From Xanthomonas sp. 10-10 (GTDB lineage Bacteria; Pseudomonadota; Gammaproteobacteria; Xanthomonadales; Xanthomonadaceae), in the NCBI RefSeq assembly GCF_040182365.1, contig NZ_CP144460.1, forward strand, positions 3,286,001 through 3,350,000: DNA of 64,000 nt. Reading direction: 5' to 3'. Position 1 is the first letter of the stretch. The number at the start of each line of letters is the position of its first letter. Under the pieces are notes generated by a model that saw only the letters and a program-made list of their open reading frames with translations, searched no databases and was not told the DNA's origin. Shown here in pieces: positions 42,521 to 51,520 of the stretch. The translations under genes and the position numbers were made by a program.

Positions 42521-43132
42521 ATGAAGATCGCGCTTGTTGTTTCCTTGTTGATGGGCTGCAGCGTTGCAAGCGGCGTAGCGCATGCAGCGCAATCGGCCGC
42601 TCCGCAGGCCGCGCTGGCAGCCGCCACCGGCGCACGCTTCCGCTCCGGAACGGACACCTTCCGCATGTTGCCTGCTACGGTCATCGAGCAGAAGACCTCC
42701 GCGGTCGACGCCAAGCGGAGATCGGGACCTGGCGGCGTTGCGCGTAAGGGCTCTGCCACGCCGCCGCCGGGCGGCAAGGTGATCGCACGCATCGGCAGCT
42801 TTCTGGTGGTGCTCGACCCGCCTGCCGGCGCGGCGCGCAACCAACCCCTCGCGCCTGAGCGCACGCTCGCCGCGGCGGTCAACGAGCGGACGGACCGGGT
42901 GGTGCTGGTCAGGCCGCAGGTGAAGCTGACCGGCACAACCCCCGCCACGGCGACCGCGCTGGCCGGAGGCACCGGTGGGAGCATTGCCTACGCCTCAACG
43001 GTGGATGGCAGCGCAGTCATCAGCTACGCCTCGATCGAGCAGGCACAACGCGCAGCGGCCCAACTGCAAGGCAGCAGTGGCATCGCGCAGGCATCGCTGG
43101 TGGTGACGCAGGCGGTCATGCAACCGATGTGA
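42521..43132 (+). CDS. Secreted partner of protease module 1 (possible chaperone/inhibitor)
   Basis: 203-aa exported protein with a signal peptide (MKIALVVSLLMGCSVASGVA). A linker is followed by IARIGSFLVVLDPPAG and a C-terminal domain of about 80 aa: RVVLVRPQVKLTGTTPATAT, SIAYASTVDGSAVISYASIE and AQLQGSSGIAQASLVV. That C-terminal part has the alternating strand-helix pattern and length of I9-type inhibitor or chaperone domains, and is shared with the second partner (45065). The start is one base after the protease stop, so the two are almost certainly co-translated. By analogy with Aeromonas ORF2 it may fold, inhibit or escort the protease; it has no sequence I can match directly to ORF2. 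Confidence 0.85.
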   Translation: MKIALVVSLLMGCSVASGVAHAAQSAAPQAALAAATGARFRSGTDTFRMLPATVIEQKTSAVDAKRRSGPGGVARKGSATPPPGGKVIARIGSFLVVLDPPAGAARNQPLAPERTLAAAVNERTDRVVLVRPQVKLTGTTPATATALAGGTGGSIAYASTVDGSAVISYASIEQAQRAAAQLQGSSGIAQASLVVTQAVMQPM

Positions 43133-43139
43133 GGTCAAC

Positions 43140-43163
43140 GGCCGCAGGCAGACGCTTGCGGCC
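43140..43163. repeat. Inverted repeat between the two protease modules
   Basis: ggccgca ... tgcggcc with a 10-base centre, starting 8 bp after the stop of the first partner gene. It lacks a T-run and may attenuate read-through between modules. Confidence 0.45.
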
Positions 43164-43224
43164 TTCGCATCTGGTGCGCCGTCACTGGCGCCATCTCCGT
43201 AGTTCCTCTTTCTGACCAGAGGTC

Positions 43225-45063
43225 ATGATGATTGCTTCTTCGCAGAGCTCCGCGCTGTCTTCTGCCGTGCTGCTGGCACTGTGCGTATGCGCTGGTGCTG
43301 CCAGTGCTGCCAGTGCTGCCGACGTTGTCGCGCAGCGCGGTACCGGCGCAGTGCACCGGCACAAGACACAGCAAGGCGACGACCCGCTGTTCCGCTACCA
43401 GTGGCATCTACTCAATCAAGCCCAACCGGTGTTCGGCGATGGACGCCCGCTGCCCGGCGTGGACCTGGATGTGGACATCCTGCACACGCTGGGAATCCGC
43501 GGCGCCGGCGTCAATGTTGCGGTGATCGATAACGGCTTGGAAATCGCGCACCCGGATCTTGCCGACAACATCCTGCCCAATGGTTCGCACAATTTTTTGA
43601 ACGGATCGAACGACCCCACTCCGCGAGCAGATGACATCGACGGCGAGCATGGCACCGCAGTAGCAGGCATCATCGCTGCGCGGGGGTGGAACGGCATCGG
43701 TGGGCGCGGCATTGCGCCGGAAGCGAAGTTGGCCGGTTTCAACGCCGGTGACACCACCGATGGCAGCATCCAGTACGTCAACAACCGCTATTCCTGGGGC
43801 GATGGGCCGCAAGCCCGCGCAATGGATGTGTTCAACAACAGCTTCGGCGTCTCGGCAGCGGTGTATCAATTCAGCGACCTCGACGAGCAACGCGCTCTGG
43901 AACGGTTGATGCGGGCCCAGCGCGGCGGCAAGGGCGGTATCTATGTCAAATCGGCAGGCAACGATTTCAATACGCTGATCGACGTGGATGCGCAGGGCAA
44001 GCTGATCGATCGCTGCAGCGATCAGACCCGGCAACTGGGCGTTGCCTGCAGCAGTGCGAATATCGACAACATCAATAGCCTGACCACCATGATCGTGGTC
44101 GGTGCGGTCAACGCCAATGGGGTGCGCGCGAGTTACTCATCGCCCGGGTCTGCATTGTGGGTGTCTGGTCTCTCCGGCGAGTTTGGATTCCAACGCAGAT
44201 TCGATCCGCATCCGGAGACGTTCAAGGAGTCGTACGGGCTGCTCGCTGCAACCGGGCCGCAGCCGTTCTACTCGCCGGCGATCGTCACCACCGATTTGAG
44301 CGGCTGCAAGGCCGGCAACAATCGCGACCGCACACGCGCGATGCAGAATGCGCTGGATACCAGCAGGTCCAAGATCGATGCCTCATGCAATTACACCGCA
44401 CGCATGAACGGCACCTCGGCCTCCGCACCCACCGTCGCTGGGGTTGCGGCCTTGATGCTGAGCGCCAACCCGCAACTGACGCTGCGCGACGTCAAGTACA
44501 TCCTGGCGACCACCGCGGTGCAGGTCGATCCCAAGCAGCCGAAGGTGCTCTACAACGGCAGCGTGATCGAGCCTGGCTGGATCACCAACGCGGCCGGCCA
44601 CCGTTTCAGCAACTGGTACGGATTCGGCCTGGTGGACGCCGCCGCGGCGGTGGAACGCGCCGTGCATTTCACCTCGCTACCGGCGATGAAAGACACCGAG
44701 TGGAAGAGCTATGAGGGGAAAAGCAGCACCATCGGCGGTGCCGGCGTACCCGCAAGACTGGCGATCGACATCGGTCAATCCTTCAAGGTGGAAGGCGTGC
44801 AGCTGTACTTCGCCGGCACGCACAAGGATCCCCGCAACCTGCGCGCGGTGCTGGTCTCGCCCAGTGGCACGCGCAGCACCCTGATGACGCCGTTTTCCAC
44901 GCTCGACAGGAGCGACGCAGGCATGGTGGTGTTCCTGACATCGAGCAACGCCTTCCTGGACGAACCCTCGGCCGGGCGCTGGACCCTGGAGGTCGACGAC
45001 ATGCTCGCCGACCAGGGCAAGGAACAACTGGAGGAATTCGAAATGCGCGTGGTGGGTCACTGA
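43225..45063 (+). CDS. Kexin-like S8 serine protease with P-domain (module 2)
   Basis: Paralogue of the protease at 40741, 612 aa. A signal peptide (LSSAVLLALCVCAGAASA) and a short basic linker are followed by GDDPLFRYQWHLLNQAQ. The triad is Asp102 (AVIDNGLE), His142 (GEHGTAVAG) and Ser398 (MNGTSASAPT); oxyanion Asn246 lies in SAGNDF. Here the convertase DDG is DNG. The C-terminal P-domain (FKVEGVQLYF, LRAVLVSPSGTRSTL, LEVDDMLADQG, EMRVVGH) is retained. Two Cys pairs are conserved with the first copy (DLSGCKAG...IDASCNY and RCSD...GVACSS). ATG at 43225 or 43228. The second partner gene follows one base after the stop. Confidence 0.95.
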   Translation: MMIASSQSSALSSAVLLALCVCAGAASAASAADVVAQRGTGAVHRHKTQQGDDPLFRYQWHLLNQAQPVFGDGRPLPGVDLDVDILHTLGIRGAGVNVAVIDNGLEIAHPDLADNILPNGSHNFLNGSNDPTPRADDIDGEHGTAVAGIIAARGWNGIGGRGIAPEAKLAGFNAGDTTDGSIQYVNNRYSWGDGPQARAMDVFNNSFGVSAAVYQFSDLDEQRALERLMRAQRGGKGGIYVKSAGNDFNTLIDVDAQGKLIDRCSDQTRQLGVACSSANIDNINSLTTMIVVGAVNANGVRASYSSPGSALWVSGLSGEFGFQRRFDPHPETFKESYGLLAATGPQPFYSPAIVTTDLSGCKAGNNRDRTRAMQNALDTSRSKIDASCNYTARMNGTSASAPTVAGVAALMLSANPQLTLRDVKYILATTAVQVDPKQPKVLYNGSVIEPGWITNAAGHRFSNWYGFGLVDAAAAVERAVHFTSLPAMKDTEWKSYEGKSSTIGGAGVPARLAIDIGQSFKVEGVQLYFAGTHKDPRNLRAVLVSPSGTRSTLMTPFSTLDRSDAGMVVFLTSSNAFLDEPSAGRWTLEVDDMLADQGKEQLEEFEMRVVGH

Positions 45064-45064
45064 C

Positions 45065-45658
45065 ATGAAGATATCCTTGCTCACTCTGCTCGTTGTCGTT
45101 GCAACCGGCGTCTGCGCTCCCGCGTCGGCGCAGCTGGTCGACAGCAAACGCCTGCATGCTGCGGCGACCGGACCGACCATCGCTGCAGGACGTAGCAGCT
45201 TCCGGCTGATTCCCGGCGCAGTGGTCAGGCTGGCCGAGGGCGCGCCTGCAACGACCGCCGCACGCGCGATGCCGGCGTCGCAAACCACCACAGACGCCCC
45301 GGTTGCACGCTTCGACCGCTACGCGATCTATCTCGATGCCGGCACCGCCGCACGCACGGCCGCCGCGGTTCCGGCCGGGCAAGCCCCACGCGTGGCCGCA
45401 GCGCTCGAAACCCGCAGCGGCCAGCTGATCTTGCTGGGCGCCTCGATCAAACTCTTCGACACCACGCCCGCCATTGCGCATGCATTGGCAACGCGCACTG
45501 GCGGCAAGCTGATCTATGCCTCGGCCATCGATGGCAGCGCGATGATCGGCTACGAATCGGTGACCACTGCACTGGACAACTGCAAACAGCTGCAAGGCAG
45601 CAAGGGCGTGGGAGCGATCATGCCCGAGGTGATTCCGCGCGCGGCACGGCCGTTGTGA
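45065..45658 (+). CDS. Secreted partner of protease module 2
   Basis: 197-aa exported protein with a signal peptide (MKISLLTLLVVVATGVCAPA). It is homologous to the partner at 42521, most clearly in the C-terminal part: TTPAIAHALATRTGGKLIYA, SAIDGSAMIGYESVTTALDN and KQLQGSKGVGAIMPEVI. Both share an N-terminal segment with SSFRLIPGAVV / TDTFRMLPATV. The gene begins one base after the protease stop, as in module 1, so the whole protease-partner unit was duplicated. Confidence 0.85.
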   Translation: MKISLLTLLVVVATGVCAPASAQLVDSKRLHAAATGPTIAAGRSSFRLIPGAVVRLAEGAPATTAARAMPASQTTTDAPVARFDRYAIYLDAGTAARTAAAVPAGQAPRVAAALETRSGQLILLGASIKLFDTTPAIAHALATRTGGKLIYASAIDGSAMIGYESVTTALDNCKQLQGSKGVGAIMPEVIPRAARPL

Positions 45659-45727
45659 GGCGGCAACAGTGAGGTATGCCACGCTGTCGCCATCCGGCAG
45701 CAGCGTGGCGCAATGGCGCAGCCCGCC

Positions 45728-46759
45728 TCACACCGGTAGCGGGCTGCGTTCGGCAAAGTGCCCGCGCCAGTACGGGTAATACGGATACGGTGGCTCCACC
45801 GCGCTCACTGCATCCAGGCGCGCGCGTTGCGCGTCCGTCAGCGACCAGCCCACCGCACCCAGGTTCTGGCGCAACTGCGCTTCGTCGCGTGCGCCGATCA
45901 GCACCGTGCTGACGGTGGGCCGTTGCAGCAGCCAGTTGATGGCGATCTGCGGCACGCTGCGGCCGGTCTCTGCGGCAATCGCGTCGAGCACATCGACGAT
46001 GTCGAACAGGCGCTCGTCGCTGATCGCCGGGCCGGCGGCAGCGGTGGCATGCAGGCGACTGTGTTCGGGCAATGCCTGGCCGCGGCGCAGCTTGCCGGTC
46101 AGGCGCCCCCAGCCCAGCGGACTCCACACCACCGCGCCCACGCCCTGGTCGATGCCCAGCGGCATCAGCTCCCATTCGTAGTCGCGCCCGGCCAGCGAGT
46201 AATAGCTCTGGTTGGCGACAAAGCGGCTGCAGCCCTGTGCGTCGGCCACGGCCAGCGATTTCATCAGCTGCCAACCGGCGTAATTGGACGCGCCCAGATA
46301 ACGCACCTTGCCGGCGCGCACCAGCCCATCGAGCGTGGACAGCGTTTCCTCCACCGGCGTCATCGCATCGAAGGCATGCAGCTGCAGCAGATCGATATAG
46401 TCGGTGCGCAAGCGTCGCAGCGAGGCATCCACTGCACGCAACAAGCGAAAGCGCGAGGCGCCGGCATCGTTGGGCCCATCGCCCAACCGCAGGCCGGTCT
46501 TGGTCGAGAGGATCACCTGATCGCGGCGGCCCTGCAGCGCCTGGCCGAGGATCTCTTCAGAGGCACCATCGGAATACACATCGGCGGTGTCGAACAGGTT
46601 CAGCCCCGCTTCCAGGCACAGGTCGATCATGCGCCGCGCCTGTGCCGCATCGGTATCGCCCCAGGCGGAAAACAGCGGCCCCTTGCCGCCAAACGTGCCG
46701 GCGCCCAGCCCCAGCACCGGCACCTTGAAACCGGAACGGCCGAGAAAACGTGTCTCCAC
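45728..46759 (-). CDS. Aldo/keto reductase
   Basis: 343-aa NADPH-dependent oxidoreductase of the AKR superfamily. The catalytic tetrad is visible as Asp/Tyr in NLFDTADVYSDG, Lys in VILSTKTGL and His in LLQLHAFD; cofactor elements are LGASNYAGWQ, VVWSPLGWGRLTGK and VLIGARDEAQLRQNL. A GTG at 46759 with AGGAG six bases upstream gives a start at VETRFLGRSG, matching family N-termini. Substrate unknown. It follows the MFS gene on the same strand with about 150 bp between. Confidence 0.93.
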   Translation of the reverse strand: METRFLGRSGFKVPVLGLGAGTFGGKGPLFSAWGDTDAAQARRMIDLCLEAGLNLFDTADVYSDGASEEILGQALQGRRDQVILSTKTGLRLGDGPNDAGASRFRLLRAVDASLRRLRTDYIDLLQLHAFDAMTPVEETLSTLDGLVRAGKVRYLGASNYAGWQLMKSLAVADAQGCSRFVANQSYYSLAGRDYEWELMPLGIDQGVGAVVWSPLGWGRLTGKLRRGQALPEHSRLHATAAAGPAISDERLFDIVDVLDAIAAETGRSVPQIAINWLLQRPTVSTVLIGARDEAQLRQNLGAVGWSLTDAQRARLDAVSAVEPPYPYYPYWRGHFAERSPLPV

Positions 46760-46907
46760 TGCAATGCTCCTTGAAGCCGAAAGAACGTCTGCGCGCAGTG
46801 CCAGCGGGTCCTGCAACCAGCGGCGCCAGGCGCTGCTCGCCCAGCACAGGCGCCGATCGCGCACGCGCGCGGTTGCGCGGCCTACTCACCACGCCTGAAG
46901 AACCGCA

Positions 46908-48140
46908 TCAACCCACCTGCGCGCATGCCGCCGGCGCAGCGGCACGCCGGCGCTGCAGGTGCACGCTCCACAACGCGATCCCCAGGCCGACGGCGCTCAA
47001 CAGCGCGGCGACCCACGGGGTGGCGACCAGGCCGGCGTGGGTGGAGATCGCCACGCCGCCCAGCCAGGCACCCAGGGCATTGCCCAGATTGAACGCGGCG
47101 ATATTGAGGCTGGAGGCCAGGTTCTGGCCGGCACCGCGTGCATGTTCGAGCACACGCAATTGCAGCGGCGCCACGGTGGCGAAGGCGGCCACGCCCAGCA
47201 GCCCGACAACCACCACCATCGCGGTCTTGTTGTGCAGGGCCAGGCCCATCGCAGCGAGCACCGCCACCAGCGCCGCCAGCGTGCACAGCAAGGCGGCGGT
47301 GGCGCGCCGGTCGGCCAGCCGCCCGCCCAGCAGATTGCCCACGACCATGCCGACGCCGAAGACCAGCAAGACCGGCGACACCGCTGCCTGTGCGAACCCG
47401 CTCACCTGCACCAGCAGCGGCTGGATATAGGTAAATACCGCGAACACGCCGGCATAGCCCAGCACCGTCATCGCCAGCGCCAGCAGCACCTGCCCGCGCC
47501 GCAGTACCGCCACTTCCTGTCGCCACGACACCGGCGCCGCCGCACCTGCGGCGGCCGGCACCCATAGCGCAACCGCAGCGGTGGCCAGCACCCCGATCAC
47601 CGTTACCGCCCAGAAGGTGGACCGCCAGCCAAGTTGCAGGCCGAGCCATGCACCGGCCGGCACGCCCAGCAGGGTCGCCACGGTGAGGCCTGCAAACATC
47701 AACGAGATGGCCGAGGCACGCCGCTCGGGCGGCACCAGCGAAGTGGCCACCACCGCGCCGACGCCGAAGAACGTGCCATGCGCCAGCGAGGTCAGCACCC
47801 GCGCGACCATCAGGCTGGCGTAGTCGGGCGCCAGGGCACAGGCGAGATTGCCCAGGGTGAACACGATCATCAGGCTCACCAGCACGGCCTTGCGCGGCCA
47901 GCGGGCACTGAGCAACGTGAGCACCGGCGCGCCGATACTCACGCCCAGCGCGTAGCCGCTGATCAGCAGGCCGGCTGCGGTGAGCGAGACGCCCAGGTCG
48001 GCGGCGACCTGCTGCAACAGGCCCATGATGACGAATTCGGTTGTTCCGATGCCAAAGGCACCGATGGTCAGCGCCAGCAGGGCTGGTGGCAGGCGGGACG
48101 CAGGGGAGGACATGACAGGAACCGGGGAAGGACTGCGCAT
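46908..48140 (-). CDS. MFS transporter (AraJ/sugar-efflux-like), divergent from a LysR gene
   Basis: 410-aa major-facilitator pump, 12 helices. Diagnostic are AFGIGTTEFVIMGLLQQVAA (helix 1), SGYALGVSIGAPVLTLLSAR, and ARVLTSLAHGTFFGVGAVVA, typical of the DHA1/AraJ family. ATG 48113 (MSSPASRLP) is an alternative start. The divergent LysR gene at 48213 likely controls it; the 72-bp gap holds both promoters. Confidence 0.92.
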   Translation of the reverse strand: MRSPSPVPVMSSPASRLPPALLALTIGAFGIGTTEFVIMGLLQQVAADLGVSLTAAGLLISGYALGVSIGAPVLTLLSARWPRKAVLVSLMIVFTLGNLACALAPDYASLMVARVLTSLAHGTFFGVGAVVATSLVPPERRASAISLMFAGLTVATLLGVPAGAWLGLQLGWRSTFWAVTVIGVLATAAVALWVPAAAGAAAPVSWRQEVAVLRRGQVLLALAMTVLGYAGVFAVFTYIQPLLVQVSGFAQAAVSPVLLVFGVGMVVGNLLGGRLADRRATAALLCTLAALVAVLAAMGLALHNKTAMVVVVGLLGVAAFATVAPLQLRVLEHARGAGQNLASSLNIAAFNLGNALGAWLGGVAISTHAGLVATPWVAALLSAVGLGIALWSVHLQRRRAAAPAACAQVG

Positions 48141-48212
48141 AGCCTGCGCCGGACAATCCTCTTCAAGAAGCCTTGTTATGCTGATTCACTTTCAATGCCT
48201 GATTGATAATGC

Positions 48213-49133
48213 ATGGACCGTCTCGGAGATATCGCGCTGTTCCTGCGTGTGCTGGACCTGGGCTCGATCACTGCCGCCGCCCACACCCTGGACCTGTCGG
48301 TCGCGGTTGCCAGTCAGCGCCTGAAACGGCTTGAACGCGACCTCGGCGTGCGCCTGCTGCACCGGACTACCCGCCGCCTGCATCCCACGCCGGAAGGGCA
48401 GCAGCTGGGGGCGCGCGGCCGGGTGCTGGTGGACGACCTGGAAGCGCTGGCCGACGACCTGCGCGAGAGCGCCCACGATGTCGGCGGGACCTTGCGGGTC
48501 ACGCTGTCGGCCTCGTTCGGGCGTCAATACATCTCCCCGCTGCTGCCCGCCTTCCAGGCACGGCACCCGCGCCTGCGCATCAGCGCGCATCTGAGCGACG
48601 ACCTGGTGGACCTGGTCCAGCAGGGCTTCGACCTGGCGATCCGCATCGGCGCGCTGGACGACTCCGGCCTGGTGGCCAGGCGCATTGCCGATAACCGCCG
48701 CACGCTGGCTGCCTCGCCTGCGTATCTGCAGCGGCACGGCATACCGCGCACTCCCGCGGATTTGATGCAGCATCCAGGCGTGCTGCTGATGGGCCGCGAT
48801 GGCCGCCAGGACCTGTGGACGCTGCAGACGCCGGAAGGCGGCCAGGTGCGGGTACGCATGCAAAGCCGCTTCGAGAGCAACTTCGGCGAACTGGTGCGCG
48901 ATGCGGTGCTCGCCGGGCAAGGCATCGCGATGCATTCGTACTGGCATATCGCCGACGACCTGCGCGCCGGTCGCCTGGTCGAAGTGATGACCGACTACCC
49001 GCCTCCCACCTCGCAGATCAGCGCCGTGATGCCCGCGCGCCAGCTGCAGCCGCCGCGGGTGCGTGCGTTTGTGGACTTTCTGCTCGAACACTTCGGCCAG
49101 ACGCCGCCGTGGGAATCGGCAACGGGCGCATGA
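48213..49133 (+). CDS. LysR-family regulator
   Basis: 306-aa regulator. The N-terminal helix-turn-helix is MDRLGDIALFLRVLDLGSIT followed by AAAHTLDLSVAVASQRLKRL and LHRTTRRLHPTPEG. The periplasmic-binding-like effector domain runs from about 90 to 295. It is divergent from the MFS gene, the classical layout of a LysR regulator and its target. Effector unknown. Confidence 0.94.
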   Translation: MDRLGDIALFLRVLDLGSITAAAHTLDLSVAVASQRLKRLERDLGVRLLHRTTRRLHPTPEGQQLGARGRVLVDDLEALADDLRESAHDVGGTLRVTLSASFGRQYISPLLPAFQARHPRLRISAHLSDDLVDLVQQGFDLAIRIGALDDSGLVARRIADNRRTLAASPAYLQRHGIPRTPADLMQHPGVLLMGRDGRQDLWTLQTPEGGQVRVRMQSRFESNFGELVRDAVLAGQGIAMHSYWHIADDLRAGRLVEVMTDYPPPTSQISAVMPARQLQPPRVRAFVDFLLEHFGQTPPWESATGA

Positions 49134-49271
49134 GCGCCTGCATGGCGGCTAGCTAGAAGATCGTGTGGGCTGCGCACAGGCCGCACGCGCCGTGCCGCCG
49201 TGCCGCCGTCCGCAGGCCCGGGCCAACTGTGCGCGCAGCGCGGCTGCGGGTGGCGCCACGGCGCGGACGCC

Positions 49272-49472
49272 TTACTTGCCGCTGCGTTGCAGGCGTTTGC
49301 CGAGCGCGCGTCGCTGGGCGTCGCTGAGCAGATGTCCGTGCGTGCCCAGCAGGCCGACGATCTGCTGATGCGCCAGCCGCGTACGCCTGGCAAGCTCGGC
49401 AGTCGCCGCCTGCTCGATCGCCTTCCAGTCGGCAGGGGTGGCGGCAGCTAAGGGACGGGGTTTGGCAGGCAT
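49272..49472 (-). CDS. Small basic protein of unknown function
   Basis: 66-aa protein, MPAKPRPLAAATPADWKAIE to the C-terminal RRALGKRLQRSGK. It is helical and strongly basic, with no signal or membrane segment. No family recognised and no clear ribosome site, so this is a tentative call; codon use resembles that of neighbours. Confidence 0.5.
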   Translation of the reverse strand: MPAKPRPLAAATPADWKAIEQAATAELARRTRLAHQQIVGLLGTHGHLLSDAQRRALGKRLQRSGK

Positions 49473-49682
49473 GACGATCGAGGCACCGGAGACAGGTCGC
49501 AAGAATACGGAATGTGCGTGAGCGATCGATCAGCGGCATTGCCCCGATGGCCAGGGCTTCACTGGCACGCGCACGCATCGGCGGCATTGTCGAGTCTGCC
49601 ATTGCTGGGCGCACCACGGTGTCCCTTGTAGGATCGCGCTACCGCGGCCGTGCCGCATAGCGCCAACGCACGAGCGTCCCGC

Positions 49683-50594
49683 ATGCCCTCTGCCACCGCC
49701 GACCTGACCGACATCCTGCTGCGCCACGCACCGGCCGATGGCATGCACGCCACGCCGATCGCGGGGTTGCACGTGATGCGCAGCGCCGTCGCCTCCGACT
49801 CCATCCCTACCGTCTACACGCCGATGCTGTGCCTGGTGGCGCAGGGCCGCAAGCGCGCGATGCTGGGAAACCAGGCCTATCACTACCACCCGCAGATGTA
49901 CCTGGTGGCCTCGGTGGACCTTCCCATCGTCGGCTCGGTAATCGAGGCCAGCGCCACCCACCCTTACCTGTGCTTCTGCCTGGACCTGGACACGGCGGTG
50001 CTCAGCGAACTGGCGATCCACCACGCGGAACTTGCCGAGCCGCAGCGCGACACCGCGAGCGCCGGCCTGTTGCTCAACCGCAGCACGCCGCAGTTGTACG
50101 ACACTGCGGTGCGGCTGGCAGGCCTGCTCGACCGACCGCAGGAGATCGCCGCGCTGGCCCCGCTGGTCACGCGCGAATTGCTTTATCGCCTGATGGCCGA
50201 CCCCGCCAATGCGGTGGTGCGCCAGATGGCGATTGCCGACAGCCGCCTCAACCAGATCTCCAAGGCCATCGTGTGGCTGCGCGAGCACTACGCGCAGCGT
50301 TTCAGCATCGAGCAGATCGCCGATCTGTCGGCGATGAGCCGCTCCACCTTCCATGCGCACTTCAAGGCGGTGACCTCGATGACACCGCTGGAGTACCGCT
50401 CGCATCTGCGCGTGCACGAGGCGCGCCGGTTGATGGTGGCCGAGGCGCTCACCGCCGCCGACGCCGGGTTTCGGGTGGGGTATGAGAGCGCATCGCAATT
50501 CAGCCGCGACTACGCGCGCCTTCTCGGCGAGCCGCCCGCGCGCGATGCACAACGCTTACGCGCAAGCGCGCCCGACGCGACCGAAGCGGCATGA
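49683..50594 (+). CDS. AraC-family regulator with AraC_N-type sensor domain
   Basis: 303-aa regulator (from ATG 49683; ATG 49650 adds 11 residues). The N-terminal domain (TPMLCLVAQGRKRAMLGNQA, YLVASVDLPIVGSV) is of the AraC_N/cupin type found in regulators next to oxidoreductase genes. The C-terminal double helix-turn-helix shows FSIEQIADLSAMSRSTFHAH, SMTPLEYRSHLRVHEAR and AGFRVGYESASQFSRDYARL. Target genes probably include the nearby cupin or reductases (inference). Confidence 0.93.
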   Translation: MPSATADLTDILLRHAPADGMHATPIAGLHVMRSAVASDSIPTVYTPMLCLVAQGRKRAMLGNQAYHYHPQMYLVASVDLPIVGSVIEASATHPYLCFCLDLDTAVLSELAIHHAELAEPQRDTASAGLLLNRSTPQLYDTAVRLAGLLDRPQEIAALAPLVTRELLYRLMADPANAVVRQMAIADSRLNQISKAIVWLREHYAQRFSIEQIADLSAMSRSTFHAHFKAVTSMTPLEYRSHLRVHEARRLMVAEALTAADAGFRVGYESASQFSRDYARLLGEPPARDAQRLRASAPDATEAA

Positions 50595-50729
50595 GACCGC
50601 CGGCCTGACCACCGCGGTCTTCTGCACGCGCAGATCGCGCCGCGCACAACAGCTGCGGCGCTCCTGCAGCGATGGCGATGCAGTCGTTGCAGTCGAAGAC
50701 GGCATACCCGCTGCGCCATTCCCGGTCGC

Positions 50730-51218
50730 TCAATCGGCCTTGTACTGCGCATCTGTCACCTGTTCGAGCCAGGTCACCGGCGAGCCATCCACCGACTCGG
50801 CAATGGCGATATGCGACATCGCCACCGTCGCGTTCGCGCCGTGCCAATGCTTGACGCCCGGCGGAATCCACACGATGTCGCCGGGGCGGATCTCCTGCGC
50901 CGGCTTGCCCCACTCCTGCACCCTCCCCGCACCGGCGGTGACGATGAGCGTCTGCCCCAATGGATGGGTGTGCCAGGCGGTACGCGCGCCCGGCTCGAAG
51001 GTCACCGTGGCACCGCCCACGCGTGCGGGTGCATCGGCCTGAAACGACGCATCGATCCGCACCTTGCCGGTGAAGTAATCGGCCGGGCCCACCGCCGACG
51101 CCGCACCGCCGGCACGGCTCACCTTGATCGGCGCCTGCGTGCCCCCGTTTCCCTCGCCACCCGGCGCGGTGGTCGCGGCCATCATCGACAACGACATTGC
51201 AGTTGCGAACAGATTCAT
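50730..51218 (-). CDS. Exported cupin-domain protein
   Basis: 162-aa protein with a short N-terminal hydrophobic segment (MNLFATAMSLSMMAATTA) and a cupin barrel. Metal-ligand candidates are the His pair in AWHTHPLGQTLIV and the His in GVKHWHGAN. The family includes enzymes annotated as carboxymuconolactone- or mandelonitrile-lyase-type cupins; here the activity is unknown. AGGAG is 8 bp before ATG 51218. It is convergent with the AraC gene and divergent from the LysR gene at 51521. Confidence 0.88.
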   Translation of the reverse strand: MNLFATAMSLSMMAATTAPGGEGNGGTQAPIKVSRAGGAASAVGPADYFTGKVRIDASFQADAPARVGGATVTFEPGARTAWHTHPLGQTLIVTAGAGRVQEWGKPAQEIRPGDIVWIPPGVKHWHGANATVAMSHIAIAESVDGSPVTWLEQVTDAQYKAD

Positions 51219-51520
51219 TGCGGTACTCCTTGAGTGTGGTGAAACAACGCAGTAATGGCTTGCCAGGCCGCGCGGGGTGCCTCGCAGGTCGAAGCGGACC
51301 AGCGGCCGATGCGCTATCGGGCAGCCGCCGCATCGGTCTGGCAGTCGGTAGCAGAGCGCCACCCTGCCCTGCATCCGGTTGCCTGCACTGTAGCGCGCAT
51401 GCGCAGACACACTCCCCCTGCAAATCCGCATGCAGCTAGAAACCCAGCGCATCAATGCGGCTGCGCTGCGGGGCACCGGCATTGAGGCCATCACACTCCA
51501 TCGCGCATGATGCTGGCCGC
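51219..51520. promoter_or_regulatory. Divergent intergenic region, cupin / LysR
   Basis: 302 bp without a recognisable gene between divergent starts. It should contain the promoters of both genes and probably a LysR site; no consensus is clear by eye. Confidence 0.4.
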
